A stretch of 64,000 bases of DNA, taken from assembly GCA_937923485.1 (NCBI GenBank), contig CALDUE010000011.1, forward strand, positions 1-64,000, read 5' to 3'. The DNA is from an uncultured Saprospiraceae bacterium (GTDB lineage Bacteria; Bacteroidota; Bacteroidia; Chitinophagales; Saprospiraceae). The notes beneath the pieces were generated by a model. That model had not been told where the DNA came from and made no database searches. It saw nothing but the letters and a program-made list of their open reading frames with translations. A program made the translations under genes and the position numbers. Shown here piece after piece: positions 25,779 to 35,926 of this stretch; the stretch's first letter is position 1; each line of letters begins with the position of its first letter.

Positions 25779-26306
25779 ATGCGAATCGAGGTTCTATTGA
25801 TAAGTGCGGCAGTTTTATTTTTCACTGCATGTAGTAATGACAAGAAGGTGGAACCTGCGGTTGGGCCGCTAACAGCGACCGCCCCTACCGCCGACCTTAG
25901 TCCTGCACTTCCTCCAGGTTATATTGAGATGAACGACATCACGCGCAATCTCATCGATGGATTTTGGCATATACAGCAGGTCTTCGAACGTGTCCCGACC
26001 TCTCGCTACCAGGCACAAAAAGGGCGCTACTATAAATTTGCTGAGAATGGAGATTATGCGCTTTTTAATCCTGATGGGAAGGTATTTCACCTTGGGAAGT
26101 GGCGCTACAAGCCAGGTGACGGTGACCGAAATTACATCTCAATCGATGCTAAGGATACACAGTATAACAACCAGTGGAAAGTAATCATGTCAAAGGATGA
26201 CGCGGTATTTGTGGGGACCCAAACGTTTAATAATCCAGGCGTACAGCAGCGCTTAGAAAAAATTACCAGCCTTCCTGCGTCGGCTATTGAGGCTCAAAAA
26301 GAGTAA
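25779..26306 (+). CDS. Lipoprotein of unknown function
   Basis: 175-aa exported lipoprotein: MRIEVLLISAAVLFFTAC gives a good signal with lipobox FTAC at Cys18. A Pro/Ala-rich linker follows, then a compact lipocalin-like beta region (GRYYKFAENGDYALFNPDG, LGKWRYKPGDGD, WKVIMSKDDAVFVGTQTF). It resembles small Bacteroidota lipocalin-type lipoproteins, but I cannot name a family. It is divergent from tilS (48 bp gap, with TAGATTTA as a weak -7 candidate) and 33 bp upstream of the GH13 gene. Confidence 0.75.
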   Translation: MRIEVLLISAAVLFFTACSNDKKVEPAVGPLTATAPTADLSPALPPGYIEMNDITRNLIDGFWHIQQVFERVPTSRYQAQKGRYYKFAENGDYALFNPDGKVFHLGKWRYKPGDGDRNYISIDAKDTQYNNQWKVIMSKDDAVFVGTQTFNNPGVQQRLEKITSLPASAIEAQKE

Positions 26307-26339
26307 GAGATATCACATAGCTGGTGGTATACTCGCTTT

Positions 26340-27686
26340 ATGGAGTCCAGAAGCGAGGATGAAGAGCTGAAAACCAATCGACCGTTCAATACGCCTTCGT
26401 GGGCTTCTACAACGAATATTTACGAAGTGAACGTTCGTCAGTATACACCTGAAGGAACCTTTGAAGCTTTTAGAAAACATCTATCTAGGCTGGCAGATAT
26501 GGGGGTAGAGGTCCTCTGGTTTATGCCTATCTATCCGATAAGTGAGTTGAAGCGTAAGGGTAAGATGGGTAGCTATTATGCGAGTTCAGATTTCCTTTCG
26601 GTGAACCCAGAATTTGGGACCTTAGAGGAGTTTATCTCTATGGTCGAGGAGATTCATGCACTTGGGATGTATGTCATTTTGGATTGGACGGCCAACCACA
26701 CGGGTTGGGATCACCCTTGGGTGAAGGAGCATCCTGAATTTTACATCAAACGGGAAGGGACGGATGAGATTCGCCATGCTTTCAATCCCCAAGATGGGGC
26801 AGAGACGGATTGGTATGACATTGCCCAGTTGAACTTTGATAATCCCGACCTGACTCCGGTGATGATTGAGCAGATGAGGTTTTGGCGAAAGCGGGCCAAT
26901 ATTGATGGCTTTCGATGCGATGTGGCAGGCTTTATCCCCTTGCATTTTTGGTACGCTGCTCGTCCGGCTTTGGAGCAAGATGGTCCGCTATTTATGCTCG
27001 CAGAATGGGGTAATGAACCGATGCATTTTGAAGCCGCTTTTGATGTCAATTACGGGATGGATTTTCATCACCTGCTCAATCGACTTGCAAAGGGAGAGGC
27101 TAGGGTAGCGGACGTTTGGGCGTATCAAGAAAAAGATCACGCCCAATTTCCTCAACAAACGATCCATTTAAATTACACGAGCAACCATGACGAGAACTCA
27201 TGGAATGGTACCGAGTTCGAGCGTATGGGCAAGCTCGCCGATGCCATGTGGGTGGTCTGCGCAACCTTTGATGGCATACCGTTGGTGTACTCAGGTCAAG
27301 AAGAGCCCTTGCATCGAAGGCTAGCGTTTTTTGAGAAAGATGATATCCAGTTTTCGGCTTTCGCCAAAACCCACTTATTCAAGCCTCTGCTCAAAGCAAG
27401 AAAAGAGGGAGGACCATTAGCGGCTGGAAGCACTTTAAATCGGGCTCAGCGGGTAGACTTAGCTGAGCAGAATGATAGGATTCTAGCCTACCAAAGAACA
27501 AGCGATATGGGGACAGTCTTAGTATTTGTAAATACTAGTGGGGAGCAACAATCCATTCAACCAAAAGAGGTTAAAGCTGGAGAGTATGCAGACCTCTATG
27601 CAGAAAAGCGCGTTGTTGATTACAAATCAGGCGAAACGAGTTTTCTCTTAAAGCCATATGGTTACCTTGTGTTGGAGTCGTTATAG
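26340..27686 (+). CDS. GH13 alpha-amylase family glycoside hydrolase (cytosolic)
   Basis: 448-aa alpha-amylase-family enzyme acting on alpha-glucans. The (beta/alpha)8 barrel motifs are VILDWTANHTGWDH (region I), GFRCDVAGFIP (region II, nucleophile Asp), FMLAEWGN (region III, acid/base Glu) and TSNHDENSW (region IV, Asp). A small C-terminal beta domain follows. No signal peptide is present, so it should act in the cytosol, for instance on stored or imported maltodextrin. Two exact copies of the 14-bp word (26879 rc, 27357) lie inside. A small exported protein starts 8 bp after its stop, apparently in the same operon. Confidence 0.9.
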   Translation: MESRSEDEELKTNRPFNTPSWASTTNIYEVNVRQYTPEGTFEAFRKHLSRLADMGVEVLWFMPIYPISELKRKGKMGSYYASSDFLSVNPEFGTLEEFISMVEEIHALGMYVILDWTANHTGWDHPWVKEHPEFYIKREGTDEIRHAFNPQDGAETDWYDIAQLNFDNPDLTPVMIEQMRFWRKRANIDGFRCDVAGFIPLHFWYAARPALEQDGPLFMLAEWGNEPMHFEAAFDVNYGMDFHHLLNRLAKGEARVADVWAYQEKDHAQFPQQTIHLNYTSNHDENSWNGTEFERMGKLADAMWVVCATFDGIPLVYSGQEEPLHRRLAFFEKDDIQFSAFAKTHLFKPLLKARKEGGPLAAGSTLNRAQRVDLAEQNDRILAYQRTSDMGTVLVFVNTSGEQQSIQPKEVKAGEYADLYAEKRVVDYKSGETSFLLKPYGYLVLESL

Positions 27687-27693
27687 TTTTTGC

Positions 27694-28179
27694 ATGCGTT
27701 GTTTTTCTGCTTTTCTGAAATTTGCTCTTGTGTCGGCTTGCACCCTTTCGGTATGGGCCTCAACGGCGCACGCCCAAGCTTCTGAGTCCACTGATTTTGT
27801 AGGTTCGTGGAAGGGGATTATCACTCAGGTTGATGGGGCCACGGTGCGCTATTTCGATATGGAATTGACTGTTTCTCCCGAACTAGGTAGTGATAGCACC
27901 TACAGCGTTGCTACACATGTCATGGATGGTGAGTACCACGCCTACATCGTTGGTAGAGCCTTTGAAGGCAACAAAAAGAATCGACTTTTCATCGCGGAAA
28001 GTGAAATTATTCGATCGGATTCTATTCCAGGAATGGAGTGGTGCGTGAAGCGGTATGAGCTCAAAAAACACATTAAAAATGGTGAGCTCCACCTGCAAGG
28101 GGTATGGGGCGGTGATACGAGCTTTGGAGAGTGCATTCCTGGAGATATGGATTTGGTGCGGCAGATAATTCGGCCTTAA
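27694..28179 (+). CDS. Small secreted protein of unknown function
   Basis: 161-aa exported protein. ATG 27694 gives MRCFSAFLKFALVSACTLSV ending STAHAQ, a clear signal peptide; the track start at 27658 overlaps the GH13 gene. The mature part is a beta-rich, lipocalin-like fold (VGSWKGIITQVDGATVRYFD, LFIAESEIIRSD, GELHLQGVWGGD). Two cysteines (in EWCVKRY and GECIPGD) could form a disulfide. I do not recognise a family. It follows GH13 by 8 bp and is followed by 455 bp of noncoding repeats. Confidence 0.75.
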   Translation: MRCFSAFLKFALVSACTLSVWASTAHAQASESTDFVGSWKGIITQVDGATVRYFDMELTVSPELGSDSTYSVATHVMDGEYHAYIVGRAFEGNKKNRLFIAESEIIRSDSIPGMEWCVKRYELKKHIKNGELHLQGVWGGDTSFGECIPGDMDLVRQIIRP

Positions 28180-28634
28180 GGGGGGAATTGGCAATTGGCA
28201 ATTGTTAATTGACAATTGTTAATGATCGTGACGGCCTAGCGATCGTGAATTGTGAGTTGCTCGCCTGCGGCGGTGGGAGAATTTTGAATTTACGTTCGTG
28301 GCTACGCCACTCAAATTTTGAATGATCGTGACGGCCAAGGGTACGTGGACTAGGTGTTGCTCGCCTGCGGCTCGGGGGCAAATTCGGTGGCTGACATCCT
28401 CTGGATGTGCCGAATTTGAAGTGAAATCATAAGCGAGAGCATTGCATCTCAAACGCGTCCCTAGCAACTGTCCGGTCCCGAGTATTGAACGAGAATCCCG
28501 CGCTTTACGAGACCTCAAGCAGCGAGGAACGAGCGGTCTAGCAACGTAGTGGTCAAAATTCCTCTTTCCGAAATCCGACATCCGATATCTGGAGTTCACG
28601 AAGTGAACGATACCTAACTACCTTTGCGCCCGCT
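28180..28634 (+). repeat. Noncoding repeat block upstream of argS
   Basis: This 455-bp gap has no credible gene. It begins with a 7-bp-period run AATTGNN (AATTG at 28186, 28193, 28200, 28207, 28214). Two 100-bp units follow (28221 and 28321), both starting AATGATCGTGACGGCC and containing TTGCTCGCCTGCGGC at the same offset. Each ends in a hairpin of different sequence: GTGGC-tac-GCCAC flanked by AATTT/AAATT in unit 1, and AAATTCGG..ACATCC-tct-GGATGT..CCGAATTT in unit 2. Further on are a CCGANAT heptamer run (28568-28588) and a GTTCAC-gaa-GTGAAC palindrome just before the argS promoter. Confidence 0.8.
28619..28626 (+). promoter_or_regulatory. -7 element TACCTTTG of argS, nearly leaderless
   Basis: A perfect TAnnTTTG match ending 8 bp before the argS ATG. 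A weak TTC at 28595-28597 could be the -33 box. Transcription would start within about 0-4 nt of the start codon. The context CTACCTTTGCGCCCGCT-ATG is almost identical to that upstream of the ABC-F gene at 61938. Confidence 0.6.
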
Positions 28635-30479
28635 ATGAAAATTGTCCAGCAACTACAAGCGCTTACACAGCGTGCGATTACCCAGGCCTACGGGAAAGAG
28701 ATTGATGCCGAGAAGATCGTCATCAACGCAACCCGCAGCGATATGGACGGCGATTTTACCGTCGTAACTTTTGCCTTGGCTAAGCTGCTGGGCGACCGAC
28801 CAGACGCCATTGCCGCGAAGATCGGAGAGGCTCTTGAAGCCAGTGCGGAAGACGTGTCTGGTGTATCGGTAGTGAAGGGATTCCTCAACATCAACTTGGC
28901 GGGCTCGTTTTGGCGAAAGCAGTTGGAAGCAATCAAGGATGAAGACCAATTTGGCTATGCAGCTAAAAAAGGTATCAAGACGGCGATTGAATTCAGTTCG
29001 CCAAACACCAATAAGCCACTTCACCTTGGACACGTGCGCAACATCCTTTTAGGATGGAGCATCTCCAAGTTGCTCGAAGCTGCTGGGCATGACGTCGTTC
29101 GAGTACAGATCATTAATGATAGAGGCATTGCGATTTGCAAGAGTATGGTAGCCTGGCAGAAGTTTGCCAATGGAGCTACACCAGCTTCTCTCAGTAGGAA
29201 AGGAGATCTTGTCGTCGGTGATTATTATGTGCGTTTTGAAGCAGAATTTCAAGAGGAATATCGCGCTTGGCAAAACACGCCTGCTGGTAAAGCAGCATTG
29301 GCTGATGTGAAGGTTAAGGAAGGTGAGGAACCAGCCAAAAAGTATAAGAATACTTACTTTAATACCATCTCTCCGCTTGGGAAGGAAGCGAAGGAAATGC
29401 TTTTGGCTTGGGAAGCTGGAGACCCCTCAGTGCGTGAGCTTTGGAGCACAATGAATGGCTGGGTGTATGCTGGCCATAATGCCACCTATGAGCGGATGGG
29501 GGTCACTTTTGACAAGCTATATTACGAGTCTGACACGTATCTGCTTGGTAAAGCAATGGCGTTGAAAGGTCTTGAAAAAGAAGCATTTTACAAAAAAGAA
29601 GACGGCAGTGTTTGGGCCGATTTAACGGATGCTAAACTCGACCAAAAAATCATCCTTCGCGCAGATGGGACGAGTGTATACATTACTCAAGATCTTGGGA
29701 CAGCCCACCAGCGGTTCGAAGATTTCGGAATGGATCGCATGATCTATGTGACGGGCGATGAGCAGAATTACCATTTCCAAGCTTTATTTGCAGCACTCGC
29801 AAAACTTCAGGAACCCTACGCAGATCAACTCTATCACCTTGGCTATGGGATGATTGATTTGACCACGGGTAAAATGAAATCCAGAGAAGGCACCGTAGTT
29901 GATGCCGACGATCTTATGGAGCAAGTCGTTGCTGAAGCCCGTGCCAATGCCGAAGAGCGAGCGGAGATTACAGAGAGCGATGCATCAACTCGAGCAGAAT
30001 CTGCTGAGCAGGTCGGCTTAGCGGCAATCAAGTACTACATTCTACGTGTCGGACCGAAAAAGCGAATGGTCTTCAATCCAAAGGAAAGTGTCGAACTTCA
30101 AGGTACGACTGGTCCGTATATTCAATACAGTTACGTCCGTGCGTTTGGTGTCTCTGCGCGAGCAGAAAAGGAAGGCTACGATGCAGCTGCAGGTGGAGCA
30201 TATAACGAACTTGCACCAGCTGAGCGGGATTTGGTGAAACACCTGTTAACGCTACCCGAAGTTATTGAGCAGGCTGCAGAGGAGTTAGACCCTTCACAGG
30301 TAGCTAGTTATGCCTATGCATTGGCCAAAGGCTATCACCGTTTCTGGCACGATCACTCGGTCTTATCCGCTGAAAATGAAGCAGCTAAGGCATTTAGAGT
30401 AGGGTTGAGTCATGCTGTCGCCAAAACCCTTCGCACTTCAATGGACCTGCTCGGAATATCTTTACCCGAACGTATGTAG
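28635..30479 (+). CDS. argS: Arginyl-tRNA synthetase
   Basis: Class I aminoacyl-tRNA synthetase charging tRNA-Arg. The 614-aa protein has an N-terminal Add-1 domain, then the active-site block SSPNTNKPLHLGHVRN with the HIGH-type motif, the KMSKS-type loop GKMKSREGTVV, and a C-terminal anticodon-binding helical domain ending SMDLLGISLPERM. Length is normal. It has its own promoter immediately before the ATG. An exact GTTTTGGCGAAAGC copy (28907) encodes FWRK, and a variant lies near the 3' end (30414). Confidence 0.95.
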   Translation: MKIVQQLQALTQRAITQAYGKEIDAEKIVINATRSDMDGDFTVVTFALAKLLGDRPDAIAAKIGEALEASAEDVSGVSVVKGFLNINLAGSFWRKQLEAIKDEDQFGYAAKKGIKTAIEFSSPNTNKPLHLGHVRNILLGWSISKLLEAAGHDVVRVQIINDRGIAICKSMVAWQKFANGATPASLSRKGDLVVGDYYVRFEAEFQEEYRAWQNTPAGKAALADVKVKEGEEPAKKYKNTYFNTISPLGKEAKEMLLAWEAGDPSVRELWSTMNGWVYAGHNATYERMGVTFDKLYYESDTYLLGKAMALKGLEKEAFYKKEDGSVWADLTDAKLDQKIILRADGTSVYITQDLGTAHQRFEDFGMDRMIYVTGDEQNYHFQALFAALAKLQEPYADQLYHLGYGMIDLTTGKMKSREGTVVDADDLMEQVVAEARANAEERAEITESDASTRAESAEQVGLAAIKYYILRVGPKKRMVFNPKESVELQGTTGPYIQYSYVRAFGVSARAEKEGYDAAAGGAYNELAPAERDLVKHLLTLPEVIEQAAEELDPSQVASYAYALAKGYHRFWHDHSVLSAENEAAKAFRVGLSHAVAKTLRTSMDLLGISLPERM

Positions 30480-30545
30480 CGCATTTAGTTGCACATCTAA
30501 ACCGCTATTTTCAGCGTTCATTAATTGGACACCAAATCACATAAG

Positions 30546-31994
30546 ATGCGTTTACTTTTTCTTCTTTTGGCCTTTTTGGTAGTAGGGGGAGTTTCAGCAC
30601 AAGCTGATGAAACAAAACCAGCCTACAACATCTCTTTTGAGATTGAGGGTTTTGCCGATTCAGCAGTGTACTTGGCAAACTACTTTATGGACAAGCAGTA
30701 CATCGTTGATACCGCTGCTTTTGAGAATGGAAAAGCTGTTTTTACAGGAGATGAACCGCTGAAGGAAGGAACATACTTACTCGTGCTGCCTCCAAATAAC
30801 AACTATGCGCAGTTACTTATTGATGGAGACCAAGAGTTTTCCTTAAAGACCAATGTTGATGACTTGACGGGAGCGATGGTTGTTGAGGGATCTAGTGAAA
30901 ACGAACTGTTTTACGATTACCTCCACTTCCTGTCTGAGCAGCGACCCCTCGCAGACAAGTACCGGGCAATCAAGCAAGACAGTACTCAAACGGCGGAGGC
31001 TATCGCGCAGGCAACCATTGACGGTGATGCCGTAGACAAAGCTGTTGAGGATCGTCAGCAAATGATATTGACCAAGCATCCTGAAACGATAACTGCCTCG
31101 ATTCTGCTTTCCATGCAGGACCCCAATCTTCCAGAATTCACGGGTACCGATGCTGAGCAGCAACAGCAAAGATATCTCTGGTATAAAAAGCATTATTTCG
31201 ACAACGTTAATTTAGGAGATCCAAGGTCTTTACGCTCCACGTTTCTAGACAAACAGGTAATGTATTACATGGATAAGCTGGTCATCCCGGCACCTGACAG
31301 TCTTATCAAAGAGATAGACTTTATCCTTGAACAGATGCGTCCTTCTGAGGAGACCTTCCGCCAATACACGAGTAAGTTTCTCAACCAATATGCTTCTTCT
31401 AAGATTGTAGGTCAGGATGCAGTGTACATCCACATTGCTGAGAAGTATTACATGGGAGGTCAGACACCATGGGTTGATTCTACGACCTTGGCCAAGATCA
31501 CAGAAAACGTAAATTCAGTCAAGCCACTTCTCATCGGCAAGAAAGCTCCACCTTTGAAGCTTGTTGATCGCAATGAGCAGCCTTGGGATTTGTATGAAGA
31601 CGATGCAGATTTTACGGTGCTCTTCTTTTACGACCCAGAGTGCGGGTACTGCAAAAAGCAAACGCCGTTTGTTGTTGACTTTGCAAAGAAGTTCAAGGAT
31701 AAAAATGTAAAGGTTGTCAGCATCTGTTCGAAGTTTGCTCCCGATAAAGCTGATTGCTGGGAGTATGTAGATAGCAAGGATGAAATGAATGACTTGCTTT
31801 ACAACCTTTATGATCCTTATCACAGATCGCGGTTCAAGATTACGTACAACGTGACCTCAACTCCTCAAGTCTACGTGCTTGACAAAAACGACATTATCGT
31901 CAGTAAAAAGATTGCTGGTGATCAGCTAGAAGAGGTGGTCGGTCGACTTGTTGACGAGAAAGAGAAGATGGAAATGGATGGGGCAGGGAAGTAG
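30546..31994 (+). CDS. DUF4369 / thioredoxin-like exported protein
   Basis: 482-aa exported protein with a C-terminal thioredoxin fold. From ATG 30546 the signal peptide is MRLLFLLLAFLVVGGVSAQ; the track's TTG start at 30525 adds polar residues in front and is rejected. The N-terminal domain (FEIEGFADSAVYLANYF, FTGDEPLKEGTYLLVLP) resembles DUF4369. The central helical region resembles DUF5106, and the C-terminus has the redox motif CGYC in FFYDPECGYCKKQTPF plus TSTPQVYVLD with the cis-Pro. It probably acts as a periplasmic disulfide reductase of the TlpA/ResA type. It converges on the SDR gene with a 13-bp gap. Confidence 0.83.
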   Translation: MRLLFLLLAFLVVGGVSAQADETKPAYNISFEIEGFADSAVYLANYFMDKQYIVDTAAFENGKAVFTGDEPLKEGTYLLVLPPNNNYAQLLIDGDQEFSLKTNVDDLTGAMVVEGSSENELFYDYLHFLSEQRPLADKYRAIKQDSTQTAEAIAQATIDGDAVDKAVEDRQQMILTKHPETITASILLSMQDPNLPEFTGTDAEQQQQRYLWYKKHYFDNVNLGDPRSLRSTFLDKQVMYYMDKLVIPAPDSLIKEIDFILEQMRPSEETFRQYTSKFLNQYASSKIVGQDAVYIHIAEKYYMGGQTPWVDSTTLAKITENVNSVKPLLIGKKAPPLKLVDRNEQPWDLYEDDADFTVLFFYDPECGYCKKQTPFVVDFAKKFKDKNVKVVSICSKFAPDKADCWEYVDSKDEMNDLLYNLYDPYHRSRFKITYNVTSTPQVYVLDKNDIIVSKKIAGDQLEEVVGRLVDEKEKMEMDGAGK

Positions 31995-32007
31995 CGGGTT
32001 TTTACCC

Positions 32008-32781
32008 CTATGTCACATCCCGATTTTTAAGCACCTTTCTAAATATACCAGGAACGAAACGCTTTAGGTAAATCCCCGCAAGCTCTCGGCCTCCGATATG
32101 GAGCTCTCGTTTTCCTTTTAGGATTCCAGTCCAAGCCTTTTGCGCGAAGACCTCAGGTTTCATACCAGAGGCCTGAGCATTATCCATTGTCCCTTGCTTC
32201 TGTCCATCGGCAGTTACTGCATTTACACTGATGTCTGTATGAATGAAGCCGGGACAAATTATAGTAACCTGTACACCTTCATCTTCTACTTCGAAACGAA
32301 GCGAATTAAAGTAGCCGTGTAATGCATGCTTGCTCGCAGCATAGGTCGAGCGCTTAGGTGTCCCGAAGTAGCCTACTACAGAACTCATTGCTATAACATG
32401 TCCTGAGCGTCGCTGAAGCATGCCTGGTAGCACAATTCGAGTAAGCTCCACATGACCGAAGAAGTTGGTCTCCATGATCTGACGAACGACTTCTGGCGAG
32501 GTGTCCGCAGCATTCGAGCGCTGAGAAATCCCACCATTGTTGATCAGATAATCTACTTCCCCAGCTTTTGCTGCGGCCGCTGCAAAGGATGCTGGCTCCG
32601 TCAAATCTAGGGTGATGATCGTACTTGGTCCAGGAAGGGTTTTGGCGACAGCTGATAACTTTTCCTCTCGACGAGCAGAGAGCACAACATGCGCACCCTG
32701 CCGACTTGCTTCATGCGCAAGTGCAGCTCCCAATCCCGATGATGCGCCAGTGATCCAGACGCGTTTATTCTTTAATTTCAA
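32008..32781 (-). CDS. SDR family oxidoreductase
   Basis: 257-aa NAD(P)-dependent short-chain dehydrogenase. The cofactor motif WITGASSGLGAALA lies at the N-terminus, YLINNGGIS is the NNG motif, and the active site is MSSVVGYFG with YAASKHALHGYF (Ser-Tyr-Lys). An Arg after the second strand (SARREEK) suggests NADPH preference. The C-terminal basic segment (IYLKRFVPGIFRKVLKNRD) may associate with the membrane, as in related classical SDRs. Substrate unknown. It lies 9 bp downstream of the OmpA lipoprotein, probably in one operon. Confidence 0.88.
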   Translation of the reverse strand: MKLKNKRVWITGASSGLGAALAHEASRQGAHVVLSARREEKLSAVAKTLPGPSTIITLDLTEPASFAAAAAKAGEVDYLINNGGISQRSNAADTSPEVVRQIMETNFFGHVELTRIVLPGMLQRRSGHVIAMSSVVGYFGTPKRSTYAASKHALHGYFNSLRFEVEDEGVQVTIICPGFIHTDISVNAVTADGQKQGTMDNAQASGMKPEVFAQKAWTGILKGKRELHIGGRELAGIYLKRFVPGIFRKVLKNRDVT

Positions 32782-32790
32782 GAGTGTGAA

Positions 32791-33834
32791 TTAACGACTA
32801 CCGGTGACCAGTTCGTAAAGCTCGCCAAGCTGAGGGGTAAGAATAATTTCAGTGCGACGATTGAGGGCCTTGCCAGCTGCGGTACTGTTATCAGCGACTG
32901 GTTGAAACTGCCCGCGACCTGCTGCCGTGACTTGGCTTGGGTTGACACCACCTTGAATGAGACGTTGCGCAACCGTAGTAGCACGAGCCGTACTTAAATC
33001 CCAATTTAGACTCGCTGACCCATCGGTATCGGTATGCCCTTCGACCGTGATGTTGATGTCTGGTTGTTGTTTGAGCGCTTGTGCGACCTGACCTAAAGCA
33101 TCGGTTCCATTCTTGTTGAGCGTCTTTGATCCGCTTGCGAAGAGGAGATTTTGCGATAGACTCACATACACTTTACCTCGACGTTCTTCTACACTTAAAT
33201 CGCTTGCGCTAAAACCAGTTAGAGCCTTTTGCATGCGCTCTCTAAGGGCGTTAAGCTTGGCATCTTTTGCCGCTAATGCAGCGCGGAGTTGGTTTACTTC
33301 GCTGGTCTTCTCATTGAGCTCAAATTCGCTCATCGCTACTGCTTTTCGAGAACTAGAAAGGTCTGTAGAAAGCTCAGCGATGCGTGTGTTCAAATCGGCT
33401 TCTTTTCGATTCAGCGTTGCGCTTAATTCATTGAGCGTACTCTCTTGACGAGCAAGCGTCAATTCTTTTTGCGATAGTTCCTGTCGCAAGGTTCCTAATT
33501 CAGAACTACTTGTCGCGAGCTCGGCTTGATTTTGAGCCAGTACGCGATCATAGCGTGAAAGTAAATCCGTATTAGCTCTTTCAAGCTGCGCGTATTGACG
33601 TCGAAGGCTGGTCAATTCCTGATCCATGAGACTGTTCTTCTCTTCAAGGTCGAGCTTACCCGTGGTCGTTAACCTCCTAAGAGATTCTAGTCGTTCGAGG
33701 CTATCTGCTTGAAGATTGACACGTGCAGAAAGGCGTTCTGATTCTGCTACAGTTGTTTCATACTTACGCGCACTTACGCAAGCCGTCATGAGGCTACCTA
33801 GTAAGAGCAGAGAAAAAAAGTGGAGGAGTTTCAT
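32791..33834 (-). CDS. OmpA-family lipoprotein with coiled-coil spacer
   Basis: 347-aa outer-membrane lipoprotein. MKLLHFFSLLLLGSLMTAC is a lipoprotein signal (lipobox LMTAC). Residues about 30-210 form a long heptad-rich coiled coil (SLERLESLRRL, LRQELSQKELTLARQE, LNELSATLNRKEADL). The C-terminus is an OmpA peptidoglycan-binding domain: LLFASGSKTLNKNGTDALGQ, ITVEGHTDTDGSASLNWDLS and LNRRTEIILTP. This layout tethers the outer membrane to peptidoglycan over an extended spacer. TACTTTTG at 33891-33898 (minus strand) is a candidate promoter. Confidence 0.9.
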   Translation of the reverse strand: MKLLHFFSLLLLGSLMTACVSARKYETTVAESERLSARVNLQADSLERLESLRRLTTTGKLDLEEKNSLMDQELTSLRRQYAQLERANTDLLSRYDRVLAQNQAELATSSSELGTLRQELSQKELTLARQESTLNELSATLNRKEADLNTRIAELSTDLSSSRKAVAMSEFELNEKTSEVNQLRAALAAKDAKLNALRERMQKALTGFSASDLSVEERRGKVYVSLSQNLLFASGSKTLNKNGTDALGQVAQALKQQPDINITVEGHTDTDGSASLNWDLSTARATTVAQRLIQGGVNPSQVTAAGRGQFQPVADNSTAAGKALNRRTEIILTPQLGELYELVTGSR

Positions 33835-33890
33835 GTGGATTGTGTTTCAAGTGTAAGGCAAAGACAAGCACTAAGTAACTGCCTATGCCC

Positions 33891-33898
33891 CAAAAGTA
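33891..33898 (-). promoter_or_regulatory. Candidate -7 element TACTTTTG for the OmpA lipoprotein gene
   Basis: TACTTTTG (minus strand) fits TAnnTTTG and lies 56 bp before the ATG. A TTTA occurs 17 bp further upstream as a poor -33 box, inside the groL terminator stem. Confidence 0.4.
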
Positions 33899-33901
33899 CG
33901 A

Positions 33902-33932
33902 AGCCCCGCCCCGAATAAATCGGGACGGGGCT
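33902..33932 (-). terminator. GC-rich hairpin after groL
   Basis: AGCCCCG-c-CCCGA pairs with TCGGG-a-CGGGGCT over a 5-nt loop, in the gap after the groL stop. The T-run on the minus strand is short (CTTCGTACTTTTGG). That same stretch holds the TACTTTTG promoter candidate of the next gene. Confidence 0.7.
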
Positions 33933-33956
33933 CACGTATGGGGATTGAGCAGATGC

Positions 33957-35609
<1,653 letters not shown>

Positions 35610-35659
35610 TTAGAAAAAATGGAGGGGTTGGGGTAGGACTGAGGTTTAGACTAGGGTAA

Positions 35660-35926
35660 TTAGTCAAGTACAACGAGGATATCGTCTTGCTTCACGATGA
35701 GGTAGTCCTCACCTTTGTAGCTCAGCTCTTGGCCGGCGTACTTGCCGTAGAGTACCACATCACCTTTTTTGACAGTCATGGGTACATCTTTTTTACCTGG
35801 ACCAACAGCTACGACTTCACCACGTTGTGGTTTTTCCTTAGCGGTATCTGGGATGATTAGGCCACCAGCGGTGCGCTCTTCTGCTGCAGCTGGCTTTACG
35901 ACCACACGATCATTGATCGGCTTCAT
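35660..35926 (-). CDS. groS: Co-chaperonin GroES
   Basis: 10-kDa heptameric lid of the GroEL chamber, 88 aa. [20 protein letters not shown], the mobile loop [19 protein letters not shown] and [14 protein letters not shown] match the family closely. Upstream I see no CIRCE operator (TTAGCACTC inverted repeat), so heat control by HrcA is not supported here. The 5' region carries TTTTTG stretches that only loosely resemble a Bacteroidota promoter. Confidence 0.97.
   Translation of the reverse strand: MKPINDRVVVKPAAAEERTAGGLIIPDTAKEKPQRGEVVAVGPGKKDVPMTVKKGDVVLYGKYAGQELSYKGEDYLIVKQDDILVVLD

Noticed and set aside
28219-28599. 126-aa minus-strand ORF in the repeat gap before argS
   Set aside because: It runs through the 100-bp repeats and hairpins and has no domain-like pattern; the repeats explain it.
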